Shown here: one piece after another, positions 7,252 through 15,442 of the stretch
Position numbering within the stretch: the stretch's first letter is position 1
How the letters are laid out: every line of letters starts with the position of its first letter
DNA from: JAICYJ01 sp045806525
GTDB lineage: Bacteria; Actinomycetota; Thermoleophilia; Gaiellales; JAICJC01
Length of the DNA: 47,382 nucleotides
Assembly: GCA_045806525.1 (NCBI GenBank)
Contig: JBJMJD010000007.1
Coordinates: forward strand, 1-47,382
Reading direction: 5' to 3'
Notes under the pieces: generated by a model
What the model saw: the letters and a program-made list of their open reading frames with translations, nothing else
What the model was told of the DNA's origin: nothing
The model's database searches: none
Position numbers and translations under genes: made by a program

Positions 7252-9621
7252 TCAGACAGCGGCGGCCACCGGCGCCGGCGCCACGTCCAGCGCCAGGCCG
7301 CCGCTCTCCAGCCGGCCCAGGAACTCCAGCGACTCGCGCAGCCGTTCCTGTGCCGCCCGGAAGCTGGCGGAGGCCTCGAGGTCGACCCGCTCAGCCGGGG
7401 GCGCGGACGGATCGAGACCGAGCTCCTCCAGCACCTGCCGACAGGCTGCCACGGTGCCGGCCGGCAGCAGCGGGGTGACGCCGTCTCGAGCCGCCCGCCA
7501 GACCGCGGCCAAGGCCGGCCGCAGCGGCTCGCGCTCGGCGGCCACCGACCGTGCAAAGGCGATCTCGTCACGGCCCCACACGACGTGCACGGCCGCGCGC
7601 TCGGCCAGCTCGCCGACCAGCGGCAGCAGGCACTCGTCCTGCGGCGGATCCAGCAGCACCAGCGCACCGAACCCGGCGGCGGCACCCGGCAGCTCGTTCC
7701 ATTCGGCCAGCGCGATGCCGGCCGCGCCGAACCTCGCCGGGTGCAGCACGCCTGTCAGCATCGCCTGGCGGCGCGCGCGCTCAGCCACCACCACCAGCAC
7801 GTCGTCGCCAGCGGCCAGCACGCGCGCGATGGTCGCGATCTGCGTGCCCTGGCCGCGCGCGTCGACCAGGCAGCCCGAGTCCCTGCCGAGCGACGGCCGG
7901 GGATCGGCGGCAGGCGCATGCGTATCCAGCGTGCGCACCGCACGCACCAGCATCTGCGGCGTGACGGTGCCGTTCCACTGGTTGCGCTGCAACCGAAAGG
8001 CCACGTCGTGACGCCCCGACTGGCGCAGCGTCGGCGCATCACGCCCCATTCCGAACCCGACCGCCCGGCAGCGGAAGCCGCCCAGCTCGACCGCCATGCG
8101 CACGTGCTTGCCCTCGCTCATCGTCTCGACCGAGGTCAGGGTCGTGGCCGGTGCCAGCAGCATCACGCCGGGGTTTCCCAGCCCGCAGGGCTCGAGGCGG
8201 GCCAGCTCGTCGGCCAGCTCCAGCGACAGCTCGGATGGGGCTACGACGGCATCGACGTGGACGGCTCTGCCCAGGTCCTGCCCGTCCAGAGCCGCAGCCG
8301 CGTGCTCGGCCAGCAGCTCGGCAAAGCGCTCGATGCGGAGCGGGTCGATGGACAGGCCCGCGGCGGCGCGATGGCCGCCGAACTTCTCCAGCTCCCCGGC
8401 GCAGGCGCTCAGCCCGGCGTGCAGGTCGTATGCGGGGATGCTGCGCCCCGATCCCTTGGCGCCCTCGTCGCCGATCGCGATCAGCACCACCGGGCGGCCG
8501 TAGCGCTCGACCAGCCGCGAGGCCACGATGCCGATCACGCCCTCGTGCCAGTCAGGCGACGCCAGCACATAGGCGCGGCGCTCGCGCCAGGCGGCGTCGC
8601 GGGCCTCCACCTGCTCTGCGGCCAGCTCCAGGATCTCCTCCTCGACCGACTGGCGGCGCCGATTCAGGCTCTCGAGCTTCGCGGCCAGCTCGCGGGCACG
8701 ATCGTCGTCATCGGTCAGCAGCAGGTCGAGGGCGACGCCGGGGTGTCCCAGCCGCCCGGCGGCGTTGATGCGAGGGCCGAGCCGGAAGCCGAGGTCACCG
8801 GCCGCGACGCGTGTGCGGTCGATGCGGGCGGCTGCCATCAGCGCACGCAGCCCCGGCTTGGCCGTGCGCGCCATGCGCCGCAGGCCGGCCCTGACCAGCC
8901 CGCGGTTCTCGTCCAGCAGCGGCACCACGTCGGCGACGGTGGCCAGCGCCACCAGGTCGAGGTGCTGGTCGAGCTGGTCGCGGTCGCGCCCGCTGCGGGC
9001 GTACAGCGCCTCGGCCAGCTTCAGCACCACGCCGGTGCCGCACAGCTCCGGGAACGGATAGTCCGACGGCCGCGTGCAGACCCGCAGGCAGTCGGGCAGC
9101 TCGTCGGCGGGGCGATGGTGGTCGGTCACGATCACGTCCATGCCGAGCTCACGGGCTCTCGCCACCTCGGCGGTGGCCGTGATGCCACAGTCCACGGTGA
9201 CGACCAGCTTCACGCCCTCGCCGGCCAACCGCTCCAGCGCCTGGGCGCCGACGCCATAGCCCTCCTCGAAGCGGCTGGGCAGGTGCCAGCCGACCTCGGC
9301 GCCCAGCGACCGCAGCACCAGCACGGCCAGCGCCGTCGCGCAGATGCCGTCGGCGTCGTAGTCGCCGTGCACACAGATCCGATCGCCGCGCTCGATCGCG
9401 GCCAGGATGCGGTCGCAGGCCGCGCTCATGTCGCCCAGCAGCGACGGGTCGTGGCGCGGGCCTTCCGCCTCGAGAAAGGCGCGCGCGGAGGCCGCGTCGC
9501 CGTGCCCGCGGCGCAGCAGCACCTCGGCCATCGTGCGGCTGACGCCCAGCTGCCCGGCCAGATCAAGGGCGGCAGGCTCGGAGCAGGGATCGATCAGCCA
9601 TCGGGGAGCGCGTTCATCCAC
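7252..9621 (-). CDS. recJ: Single-stranded-DNA-specific 5'-3' exonuclease RecJ
   Basis: A DHH-family nuclease of 789 residues (792 from ATG 9630). Motifs, numbered from ATG 9630: HGDYDADG around 88-95, VTVDCGIT around 145-151 and VTDHH 168-172, then the DHHA1 part (RINAAGRLGHP, GSGRSIPAYDLHAGLSACAGELEKFGGHRAAAGLSI) and an OB-like region (WNGTVTPQMLVR). RecJ trims 5' ends in RecFOR recombination and mismatch or base excision repair with two Mn2+ or Mg2+. The last 250 or so residues exceed the E. coli length and match the long RecJ form of Bacillus, with a C-terminal NTPase-like domain that lacks a clear P-loop here. I prefer GTG 9621: TAGCAT overlaps ATG 9630 and ends 7 nt before 9621. Confidence 0.94.
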   Translation of the reverse strand: MDERAPRWLIDPCSEPAALDLAGQLGVSRTMAEVLLRRGHGDAASARAFLEAEGPRHDPSLLGDMSAACDRILAAIERGDRICVHGDYDADGICATALAVLVLRSLGAEVGWHLPSRFEEGYGVGAQALERLAGEGVKLVVTVDCGITATAEVARARELGMDVIVTDHHRPADELPDCLRVCTRPSDYPFPELCGTGVVLKLAEALYARSGRDRDQLDQHLDLVALATVADVVPLLDENRGLVRAGLRRMARTAKPGLRALMAAARIDRTRVAAGDLGFRLGPRINAAGRLGHPGVALDLLLTDDDDRARELAAKLESLNRRRQSVEEEILELAAEQVEARDAAWRERRAYVLASPDWHEGVIGIVASRLVERYGRPVVLIAIGDEGAKGSGRSIPAYDLHAGLSACAGELEKFGGHRAAAGLSIDPLRIERFAELLAEHAAAALDGQDLGRAVHVDAVVAPSELSLELADELARLEPCGLGNPGVMLLAPATTLTSVETMSEGKHVRMAVELGGFRCRAVGFGMGRDAPTLRQSGRHDVAFRLQRNQWNGTVTPQMLVRAVRTLDTHAPAADPRPSLGRDSGCLVDARGQGTQIATIARVLAAGDDVLVVVAERARRQAMLTGVLHPARFGAAGIALAEWNELPGAAAGFGALVLLDPPQDECLLPLVGELAERAAVHVVWGRDEIAFARSVAAEREPLRPALAAVWRAARDGVTPLLPAGTVAACRQVLEELGLDPSAPPAERVDLEASASFRAAQERLRESLEFLGRLESGGLALDVAPAPVAAAV

Positions 9622-9628
9622 AGCTCTC

Positions 9629-9634
9629 ATGCTA
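9629..9634 (-). promoter_or_regulatory. -10 box TAGCAT for recJ
   Basis: The hexamer covers the ATG at 9630 and is followed by GAGAGCT and GTG 9621. If it is the -10 box, the ATG cannot be in the mRNA. Confidence 0.4.
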
Positions 9635-9691
9635 GGAAGCGGGTCGGACAGCGACGCGGCCGCGACGACCCTGCATCGATCATCCAGACGC

Positions 9692-9710
9692 TATGCTGGG
9701 CGCAGAGAGG
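9692..9710 (+). promoter_or_regulatory. -10 box TATGCT and ribosome binding site GAGAGG for the ABC-F gene
   Basis: TATGCT at 9692-9697 lies 24 nt before GTG 9722, and GAGAGG at 9705-9710 lies 11 nt before it. Unlike most genes here this one seems to have a short leader with a Shine-Dalgarno sequence. Confidence 0.4.
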
Positions 9711-9721
9711 TATGACGGTCC

Positions 9722-11350
9722 GTGTTGAAAGCAGACGCTCTACGGGCGGCGCACGACGCCGAACCTCTCTTCGACGATGTCTCGTTCGTCCTTGCTGACG
9801 GCGACCGGGTAGGCCTGGTCGGCCCCAACGGGGTCGGCAAGTCGACGCTGCTTCGCCTGCTGGCGGGACGCGCCAAGCCCGACGCAGGCAGCGTCAGCGT
9901 CGGCGACAATGACCGCGTTTCCTACCTCGAGCAGCAGCCCACGGATCCGGATCTGACGCTGGGCGAACACCTGCGCCGGTCGGCAGGCGAGGTCTACGAC
10001 GCCGACCGCGAGATGCGGGAGCTGGAGGCGGCGATGGCCGCGGGAGACGAGGCCGCGGTGGCCGCGTACGGAGCGCTTCAGCACCGCTACGACGCACTGG
10101 ACGGATGGCGCTTCCGCGACACGATCGACCAGGTCCGCCGCCACATCGGCATCACCGGCCTGTCCGACGGCGCGCGCTTCCGCGAGCTGTCCGGTGGGCA
10201 GGGGGCCCGCGTAATGCTGGCCGGGGTGCTGCTGTCCCGCCCCACCGTCCTGCTGATGGACGAGCCCACGAACCACCTCGACCTGGATGGGATCCGCTGG
10301 CTGGAGCGATACCTGTCGGGCTTTCCGGGTGCCGTGCTGGTGGTGACCCATGACCGCCGGTTCCTGGATGAGACGGTGTCGCGCATCCTCGAGCTGGATC
10401 CGGTGATACGCACCCTGGCCGTCTACGAGGGCGGCTACACGGCGTTCCGGGCCGAGAAGCAGCGGCTGTTCGAGCGGCGGCAGGAGGAGCACCGGGCTCA
10501 GGACCGCTACCGCAAGCGGTTGGAGGCGGACATCGCCCGCACCCGCGGCCAGGCCAGCGCCACCGAGTCGACCGCCGGCGGCGCGGGCAGCGACCAGCTG
10601 AAGCGCTACGCCAAGAAGGTGGCGAAGAAAGCCAAGTCCCGCGAGGGTAGGCTGGAGCGTCAGATGGCGGCCACCGACTGGATCGACCGGCCGGAGCAGG
10701 CGGCGTCGTTCTCGTTCACCCTGGCCGGTTCGTCCCAGCCCGGGCGCCGGCTGGCGGCGCTGGAGGGTGTCACCGCGGGGTACGACGGCGTGGCCGTGCT
10801 GTCGGGGGTCGACCTGGTGGTCAAGGGCCGCGACCGGATCGCGCTGACCGGCCGCAACGGCTCGGGCAAGTCCACGCTGTTCCGGGTGATCGCCGGCGAC
10901 CTGGAGCCGCTGTCGGGCTCGGTGCTGCGCCAGGCCGGCGTGGGCGTGCTCCCCCAGAGCCACGACCATCTGCCGCTCGGGCGCACGGTGCTTGACCACT
11001 ACCGCCGCGGCGTCCCCGGCCACGAGCACGAGGCGCGGGCGGTGCTGGGCTGGTTCCTGTTCTCGCAGGAACAGCTGTTCCGGCCCATGGCGAGGCTCAG
11101 CGCCGGGGAGCGGTCACGCCTCCTGATCGCGATGCTGGTGATGGGCGGCGCCGAGCTGCTGCTGCTGGACGAGCCCACCAACCACCTCGACTTCGACTCG
11201 ATCGACGTGGTCGAGCGGGCCTTGAAGGGATTTCGCGGCACCATCCTGACCGTCTCCCACGACCGCGCGTTCATCCGCTCGATCGGGTGCGATCGGGTCT
11301 GGCAGGTGCGGGACGGTGCCGTGCGTGAGGGCGCGGACGACCTGTCCTGA
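9722..11350 (+). CDS. ABC-F family ATPase (duplicated ABC protein acting on ribosomes)
   Basis: A protein of 542 residues with two ABC cassettes and no membrane domain. Cassette one has GPNGVGKST (34-42), the signature LSGGQ (about 156) and LLMDEPTNHLDL. Cassette two has GRNGSGKST (about 377-385), LSAGE (about 459) and LLLDEPTNHLDF. They are joined by a charged linker (about 240-320) rich in Arg, Lys and Glu. This is the ABC-F layout of EttA, Uup and antibiotic-protection proteins, which enter the ribosomal E site. Whether it is a housekeeping translation factor or a resistance factor cannot be decided by eye; no resistance genes lie near. GTG 9722 is used, with GAGAGG 11 nt before it. Confidence 0.93.
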   Translation: MLKADALRAAHDAEPLFDDVSFVLADGDRVGLVGPNGVGKSTLLRLLAGRAKPDAGSVSVGDNDRVSYLEQQPTDPDLTLGEHLRRSAGEVYDADREMRELEAAMAAGDEAAVAAYGALQHRYDALDGWRFRDTIDQVRRHIGITGLSDGARFRELSGGQGARVMLAGVLLSRPTVLLMDEPTNHLDLDGIRWLERYLSGFPGAVLVVTHDRRFLDETVSRILELDPVIRTLAVYEGGYTAFRAEKQRLFERRQEEHRAQDRYRKRLEADIARTRGQASATESTAGGAGSDQLKRYAKKVAKKAKSREGRLERQMAATDWIDRPEQAASFSFTLAGSSQPGRRLAALEGVTAGYDGVAVLSGVDLVVKGRDRIALTGRNGSGKSTLFRVIAGDLEPLSGSVLRQAGVGVLPQSHDHLPLGRTVLDHYRRGVPGHEHEARAVLGWFLFSQEQLFRPMARLSAGERSRLLIAMLVMGGAELLLLDEPTNHLDFDSIDVVERALKGFRGTILTVSHDRAFIRSIGCDRVWQVRDGAVREGADDLS

Positions 11351-11361
11351 GCGGTCGCCGG

Positions 11362-13008
11362 TCAGATCCTGCCGCTGCGCAGGATCGACCACACCAGCAC
11401 CAGCCCCAGGCCGCTCGCCACCAGGTAGCCGAGCCAGGTCAGGACGTGCACGCCCCAGACGTGCGGGCCGCCGTCGGCTGCGATGCCGAGCAGCGCGGAG
11501 CCCACCATCGTCCCGGCCATCACGATCGCGATCACCAGCCGGTTGGCGACGACGTCGGCCTTGGACGTGAGCTGGTCGAGCCCGCGGTGGCGGAACTGCA
11601 CCTCGACCTCGCCGTCGCGGAACTGCTCGAGCGTGTCGTGCACCTGGTAGGGCAGCTCCATCAGCAGGCCGCCGTAGCTGACCAGCTCCTCCCGGCCGCG
11701 ATCGAGCAGGGCCGAAGGTGACAGCTGCTGCGCCATCAGCTCGTCCGCGTAGGGCTCGGCCACCTCGAACACGTTGAACTCCGGATACAGCTCGGCGCCC
11801 ACAGAGCCCAGCGTGGCCAGCGTCTTGTCCAGCAGCGCGAAGCGGGTGGGCAGGCGCAGGTGCATGCGGGCGATCAGCGAGAAGGCTTCACGCACGACCT
11901 CGATCGGGTCGATCTCGCCCAGCGCGGCGCCGTGATAGCGGTAGTAGACCTCGCGCAGCTCCAGCCGGAACTCCTCCTCCTGGGCGGCGTTGAAGCGCAC
12001 CCCGAGGTCGCGCAGCCGCCGCGGCAGCTGGTCGATGTTCTCGTTGACGGCGTCCACCAGCAGCCGAGTGAGGCGGCGCATGTCCGCAGGCGAGAGGGCG
12101 CCGGTGATGCCGAAGTCGATGATGCCCAGCCTGCCGTCCTCCATCACGAACAGGTTGGCCGGATGCGGGTCGGCGTGGAAGGTGCCGTAGCGGAACACCA
12201 TCTCCAGCCACACCTCCGCCATCAGGTACGCCAGCCGGCGGCGCTCGGCCGGATCGAGCGTCGACAGGTCGGTGTCGCTGAGGGTGGTGCCCTCGATCCG
12301 CTCGAGCGTCAGCACCCGCTCGCTCGAGAACGTCCAGTAGACCTTGGGGATGACGACGGTGTTCGACTCGGCGAACATCCGCCGGAACACCTCGGCGTTC
12401 CTGGCCTCGATCCGGTAGTCCAGCTCTCGCGTGATGGATCGGGCGAACTCGTCCACCAGCTCCACCGTGTCGACGAACTCGAGGCGCTCGACGCGGCTCT
12501 TCACGATCTTGCCGACCTGGCGCAGCAGCGCGATGTCGGCCTCGATCTGGCGGCGGGCGTTGGGACGCTGCACCTTCACCGCCACCGATCGGCCGGTGTG
12601 CAGCTCGGCCAGGTGCACCTGGCCGATCGACGCGGCCGCCACCGGCACGGGGTCGAACGCGGCGAACAGGTCGCCGATCTCGCCGTTCAGCTCCTGGCGG
12701 ATCACCTGCTGCACCTCCTCGTAGGAGAAGGGCGAGACCGAGTCCTGCAGCAGGCGCAGTTCGCTGATGATCTCAGGCGGCATCAGGTCGGGCCGGATCG
12801 AGAGCAGCTGGCCGAACTTGACGAAGGTCGGGCCCAGCTCGTCCAGCATCTCCCGCAGATGCCGGCCGCGCGCCTCCAGCGACATCTCCGGTTCCTGCGA
12901 GCCTCGCGGCCGCCGGTCGAACGCGTACCCGAAGCCGTGCCGGGCGGCCACCTGTGCGATCTCACGGACGCGGGCGATCTGGGTGCGCCGCGATGGCTGC
13001 GTCTCCAT
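11362..13008 (-). CDS. ABC1/UbiB (AarF)-family atypical protein kinase
   Basis: A protein of 548 residues. The family's KxGQ helix appears as LGPTFVKFGQLLSIRPDLMP (about 60-80), the Ala-rich nucleotide loop as VAAASIGQVHLA, the ATP lysine in VAVKVQRP, the catalytic segment as FHADPHPANLFV and the metal DFG as GIIDFGITG. Two C-terminal hydrophobic helices (VIAIVMAGTMVGSALLGIA and LTWLGYLVASGLGLVLVWSIL) anchor it to the membrane. UbiB proteins are ATPases that help isoprenoid-quinone or other prenyl-lipid metabolism; in an actinobacterium this would be menaquinone-linked, which is inference. ATG 13008 follows TACCAT by 6 nt. A longer open frame to 13143 repeats the next gene out of frame and is rejected. 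Confidence 0.93.
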   Translation of the reverse strand: METQPSRRTQIARVREIAQVAARHGFGYAFDRRPRGSQEPEMSLEARGRHLREMLDELGPTFVKFGQLLSIRPDLMPPEIISELRLLQDSVSPFSYEEVQQVIRQELNGEIGDLFAAFDPVPVAAASIGQVHLAELHTGRSVAVKVQRPNARRQIEADIALLRQVGKIVKSRVERLEFVDTVELVDEFARSITRELDYRIEARNAEVFRRMFAESNTVVIPKVYWTFSSERVLTLERIEGTTLSDTDLSTLDPAERRRLAYLMAEVWLEMVFRYGTFHADPHPANLFVMEDGRLGIIDFGITGALSPADMRRLTRLLVDAVNENIDQLPRRLRDLGVRFNAAQEEEFRLELREVYYRYHGAALGEIDPIEVVREAFSLIARMHLRLPTRFALLDKTLATLGSVGAELYPEFNVFEVAEPYADELMAQQLSPSALLDRGREELVSYGGLLMELPYQVHDTLEQFRDGEVEVQFRHRGLDQLTSKADVVANRLVIAIVMAGTMVGSALLGIAADGGPHVWGVHVLTWLGYLVASGLGLVLVWSILRSGRI

Positions 13009-13014
13009 GAGGCA

Positions 13015-13020
13015 ATGGTA
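13015..13020 (-). promoter_or_regulatory. -10 box TACCAT for the UbiB-family gene
   Basis: Minus strand reads TACCAT, TGCCTC, ATG 13008: a 6-nt gap, leaderless geometry. Confidence 0.55.
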
Positions 13021-13048
13021 CCGCCAGGTGGCGGCGGTCAGCGCGCCG

Positions 13049-13549
13049 TCAGGCTTCCGAGATGGGCCGGCCCACGACCAGCGCCTCGAGCAGCGCCGGG
13101 TCGAGCTCGCGGTAGCTCGCGTCGGCGCGGATGTCGAGCGCATCCAGCGTCTTTGAGAAGAAGCAGCGAGCCGCCGCGGCCAGGACGACTCCCCTGATCT
13201 CCTGCTCCGACAGGCCCAGCTCGCGCAAACGTTCCAGCTGCGTGTCGCCGATCGACGTGGCGTCGTCCACGACCTGCTCGGCCAGATCCATGACGGCGAT
13301 GTCCACCTCGCCCAGACCGGCCGCGCGGCGGTCGAGCGCGATCTCGCGCACCGGCTCGCCGAAGCTGTCGATCAGCACCTTGCCGTGAGCCAGGCAGCAG
13401 TAGCTCGAGCGCAGCCGCTGGGCGGCGGCCAGCGTGGCCAGCTCATAGCGGCGCAGGTCCATCGACTCCTTGATCGACGCGTTCAGCGCCAGCCAGGCCG
13501 CCTGCACCGCTGGACGCTCGTCGAAGGCCTGGTCGAAGTTCGGTGTCAC
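13049..13549 (-). CDS. Carboxymuconolactone decarboxylase/AhpD-like protein
   Basis: A protein of 166 residues, all-helical in pattern. The core motif SSYCCLAHGKVL at about residues 48-59 (Cys51, Cys52, His55) matches the YCxxHxxxL signature of the AhpD/CMD superfamily, preceded by the helix RRYELATLAAAQRLR and followed by LRELGLSEQEIRGVVLAAAARCFFSKTLDAL. AhpD-like proteins are peroxidase partners or small redox enzymes. Here the CxxC pair is reduced to adjacent cysteines, so a classical AhpD disulfide cycle is uncertain. It overlaps the OsmC-like gene upstream by 4 bp, and both point to peroxide or thiol stress. It is best called a peroxidase-related protein. Confidence 0.85.
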   Translation of the reverse strand: MTPNFDQAFDERPAVQAAWLALNASIKESMDLRRYELATLAAAQRLRSSYCCLAHGKVLIDSFGEPVREIALDRRAAGLGEVDIAVMDLAEQVVDDATSIGDTQLERLRELGLSEQEIRGVVLAAAARCFFSKTLDALDIRADASYRELDPALLEALVVGRPISEA

Positions 13550-14046
13550 GGCCCCCAGCCTACCGTGATGGGCGGCGGTGTCGTGAGCGTCTGCAGGACC
13601 ACGCAGTAGCGCTCGGTCTTGCGCTGCAGTGCGGCCAGCTGTTCGTCGGTCGCGCCGGGAGCATCGATCGCGAACGAGACGCGGATGGCGGTGAAGCCGA
13701 CCGGCGCCTCGCGGTCGACGCCGAGCGTGCCGCGCAGGTCGAGATCGCCCTCGACGGTGACGGCGACGTCGTTCACCTCGAGGCCCATCGCCTCAGCCAC
13801 CATCTGGCACGTGATCTGCGCGCAGGCGGCCAGCGCGCCCAGCAGCAGGTCGCCGGAACAGGCGCCGGTGCCGGCGCCTCCGACACCGGCGTGCGCCTGC
13901 GCGTCGTATACGGCGCGGCCAAGGTCGACCGAGCACGCGATCGGCGTGCCTGCCCCGGCACCCCGCGCGGTCAGCGTGATCAGGCCGCCCTCGGGGTGCT
14001 CGCGGTATGAATCCTTCAGCGGCTGCTGGACGGCGCGGAGGTCCAT
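13546..14046 (-). CDS. OsmC/Ohr-family peroxiredoxin-like protein
   Basis: A protein of 166 residues of OsmC type. The two peroxidatic/resolving cysteines appear as LLLGALAACAQITC (Cys75) and TERYCVV (Cys148), with the usual helix between them. Members reduce organic hydroperoxides using dihydrolipoamide or related thiols. It is longer at the N-terminus than Ohr (about 140 residues) and has extra cysteines (38, 63, 80). It starts 4 bp after the stop of the phosphohydrolase gene and overlaps the AhpD-like gene by 4 bp, so the three are likely one transcript. A specific Ohr call is not justified. Confidence 0.87.
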   Translation of the reverse strand: MDLRAVQQPLKDSYREHPEGGLITLTARGAGAGTPIACSVDLGRAVYDAQAHAGVGGAGTGACSGDLLLGALAACAQITCQMVAEAMGLEVNDVAVTVEGDLDLRGTLGVDREAPVGFTAIRVSFAIDAPGATDEQLAALQRKTERYCVVLQTLTTPPPITVGWGP

Positions 14047-14050
14047 TGGC

Positions 14051-15430
14051 CTACACCAGGCTCGTGCCCTGCATGTCGGCCGGCACCGGCTGGCCCATCA
14101 GCTCGAGCACCGTCGGTGCGATGTCGAACAGTCGAGCACCCTGCGGCGCCGCCGCCGGCATACCGGGGCCCTCGAAGATGTAGATGCCGTACTTCGCGTG
14201 GTTGGCGTCGTCGGGCCCGGTGTCGTTCTCGCGGGTGTGGATCGACCCGTCGCCCACGGTGCCGATCGAGCGCCAGGTGAGGTTGCCGAAGTAGCAGATC
14301 AGGTCGGGCGGGACGCCGTTGACGGTGTGGTACAGCTGCTCGGGCCGGAACACCTTGGTGCCGATCGGGTTGCCCTGCTCGTCGCCCAGCGCCTCCAGCT
14401 TTGCGATCAGCTCGTCGCGCAGCGGCTCGACCTGCGACGGCTCGACGACGCCCTCGGGCTCACGGCCCCGCACGTTCAGGAAGATCCGCGAGTAGTAGCC
14501 GCCGTCTCCCCATACCCGGGTGCGCGGCCAGTCGATCATGTCCGGCTTGACCGGCCCGGCGGGCGCCCCCTCGCGCAGCGTCAGGTATCCCTCGCGGATC
14601 AGCCACTCGTTCACGCGGATGCCGCCGAACATCGACTGGGCGCCGTGGTCGGAGACCACCATCAGCGCGGTGTCATCTCCGAGACCTTCGATCAGCGAGC
14701 CGATCTCCGAGTCGAGATAGCGGTAGTAGTCGCGGAACGCCTGCTCGTAGGCCGTGCCGGGGACGTAGTCGGGATGGCCGTGGTCGTAGTAGCGCCAGAA
14801 CCCGTGGTGCAGGCGGTCCGGGCCCATCTCCACCATCATGAAGAAGTCCCAGGGGCGCGAGTCGCGCAGGTGCCGGGCCAGCTGGAAGCGGCGCTTCGTC
14901 ATCTCGTTGATGTCGCGCAGGATGCGGTCCTTCTGGTCGGTGCGGAAGTTCGGCACGTCCACCATGTAGTCGCCTACGACCTGCTTGATCTCGTCGCGCA
15001 GCTGCTCGGGGTACGTGTACTTCGAGTCGGTCGACGGCGACAGGAAGCAGCCGATCATCTCGCCGTTCACCTGGCGCGGCGGAAACGTCTGGGGGACGCC
15101 CAGCACCACCACATGCTTGCCCGCGCGCGAGAGGATGTCCCAGACGCGGTCGTCCTTGACCTTCTCGGCGGTGGCGAAGGTGAGCCCGTCGTAGGAGTGA
15201 TCCTTGCGGTTGCGGAAGCCGTAGAAGCCGAGCGTGCCCGGATCCTTGGAGCTGGTCATGCACGACCATGCCGGCACCGTGATCGGCGGGTCGCATGACT
15301 CCAGCGGGCCGTAGACGCCGCGCTCCATCAGACGGCCCAGCACCGGCAGCTCACCCTTCATGTCGTCGAACAGGATCTCGGGCGCCGCGCAGTCCAGCCC
15401 GATCACCATCACACGCCGCGGTTTGCTCAT
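14051..15430 (-). CDS. Alkaline-phosphatase-superfamily phosphodiesterase/phosphohydrolase
   Basis: A protein of 459 residues. It begins with the metal strand VMVIGLDCAAPEILF (Asp near residue 13) and has the nucleophile region SCDPPITVPAWSCMTS, where the Thr fits the attacking residue of type I phosphodiesterases/nucleotide pyrophosphatases. Later come HHGFWRYYDHGHPDY and MVVSDHGAQSMFGG, giving the Asp and His ligands of a two-zinc site. There is no signal peptide, so it appears cytoplasmic. Substrates in this superfamily include phosphodiesters, sulfate esters and phosphonates. It lies directly behind the glycosyltransferase, suggesting a role in glycan metabolism, but it also has its own TAGACT box overlapping the glycosyltransferase stop codon. 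Confidence 0.88.
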   Translation of the reverse strand: MSKPRRVMVIGLDCAAPEILFDDMKGELPVLGRLMERGVYGPLESCDPPITVPAWSCMTSSKDPGTLGFYGFRNRKDHSYDGLTFATAEKVKDDRVWDILSRAGKHVVVLGVPQTFPPRQVNGEMIGCFLSPSTDSKYTYPEQLRDEIKQVVGDYMVDVPNFRTDQKDRILRDINEMTKRRFQLARHLRDSRPWDFFMMVEMGPDRLHHGFWRYYDHGHPDYVPGTAYEQAFRDYYRYLDSEIGSLIEGLGDDTALMVVSDHGAQSMFGGIRVNEWLIREGYLTLREGAPAGPVKPDMIDWPRTRVWGDGGYYSRIFLNVRGREPEGVVEPSQVEPLRDELIAKLEALGDEQGNPIGTKVFRPEQLYHTVNGVPPDLICYFGNLTWRSIGTVGDGSIHTRENDTGPDDANHAKYGIYIFEGPGMPAAAPQGARLFDIAPTVLELMGQPVPADMQGTSLV

Positions 15431-15436
15431 GACCGC

Positions 15437-15442
15437 AGTCTA
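15437..15442 (-). promoter_or_regulatory. -10 box TAGACT for the phosphohydrolase gene
   Basis: It lies 6 nt before ATG 15430, and its TAG is also the stop codon of the glycosyltransferase gene. This suggests a second transcription start inside the surface-glycan arm. Confidence 0.5.

Noticed and set aside
7231..9798. An 855-codon open frame on the plus strand, antisense to recJ
   Set aside because: High GC keeps antisense frames open. The sequence is low-complexity (Arg, Gln, His, Ala, Val) and matches no family, while recJ on the other strand has every motif. Similar frames lie antisense to rel (5850-7478), the UbiB gene (11860-13197) and the flippase (16921-18174).
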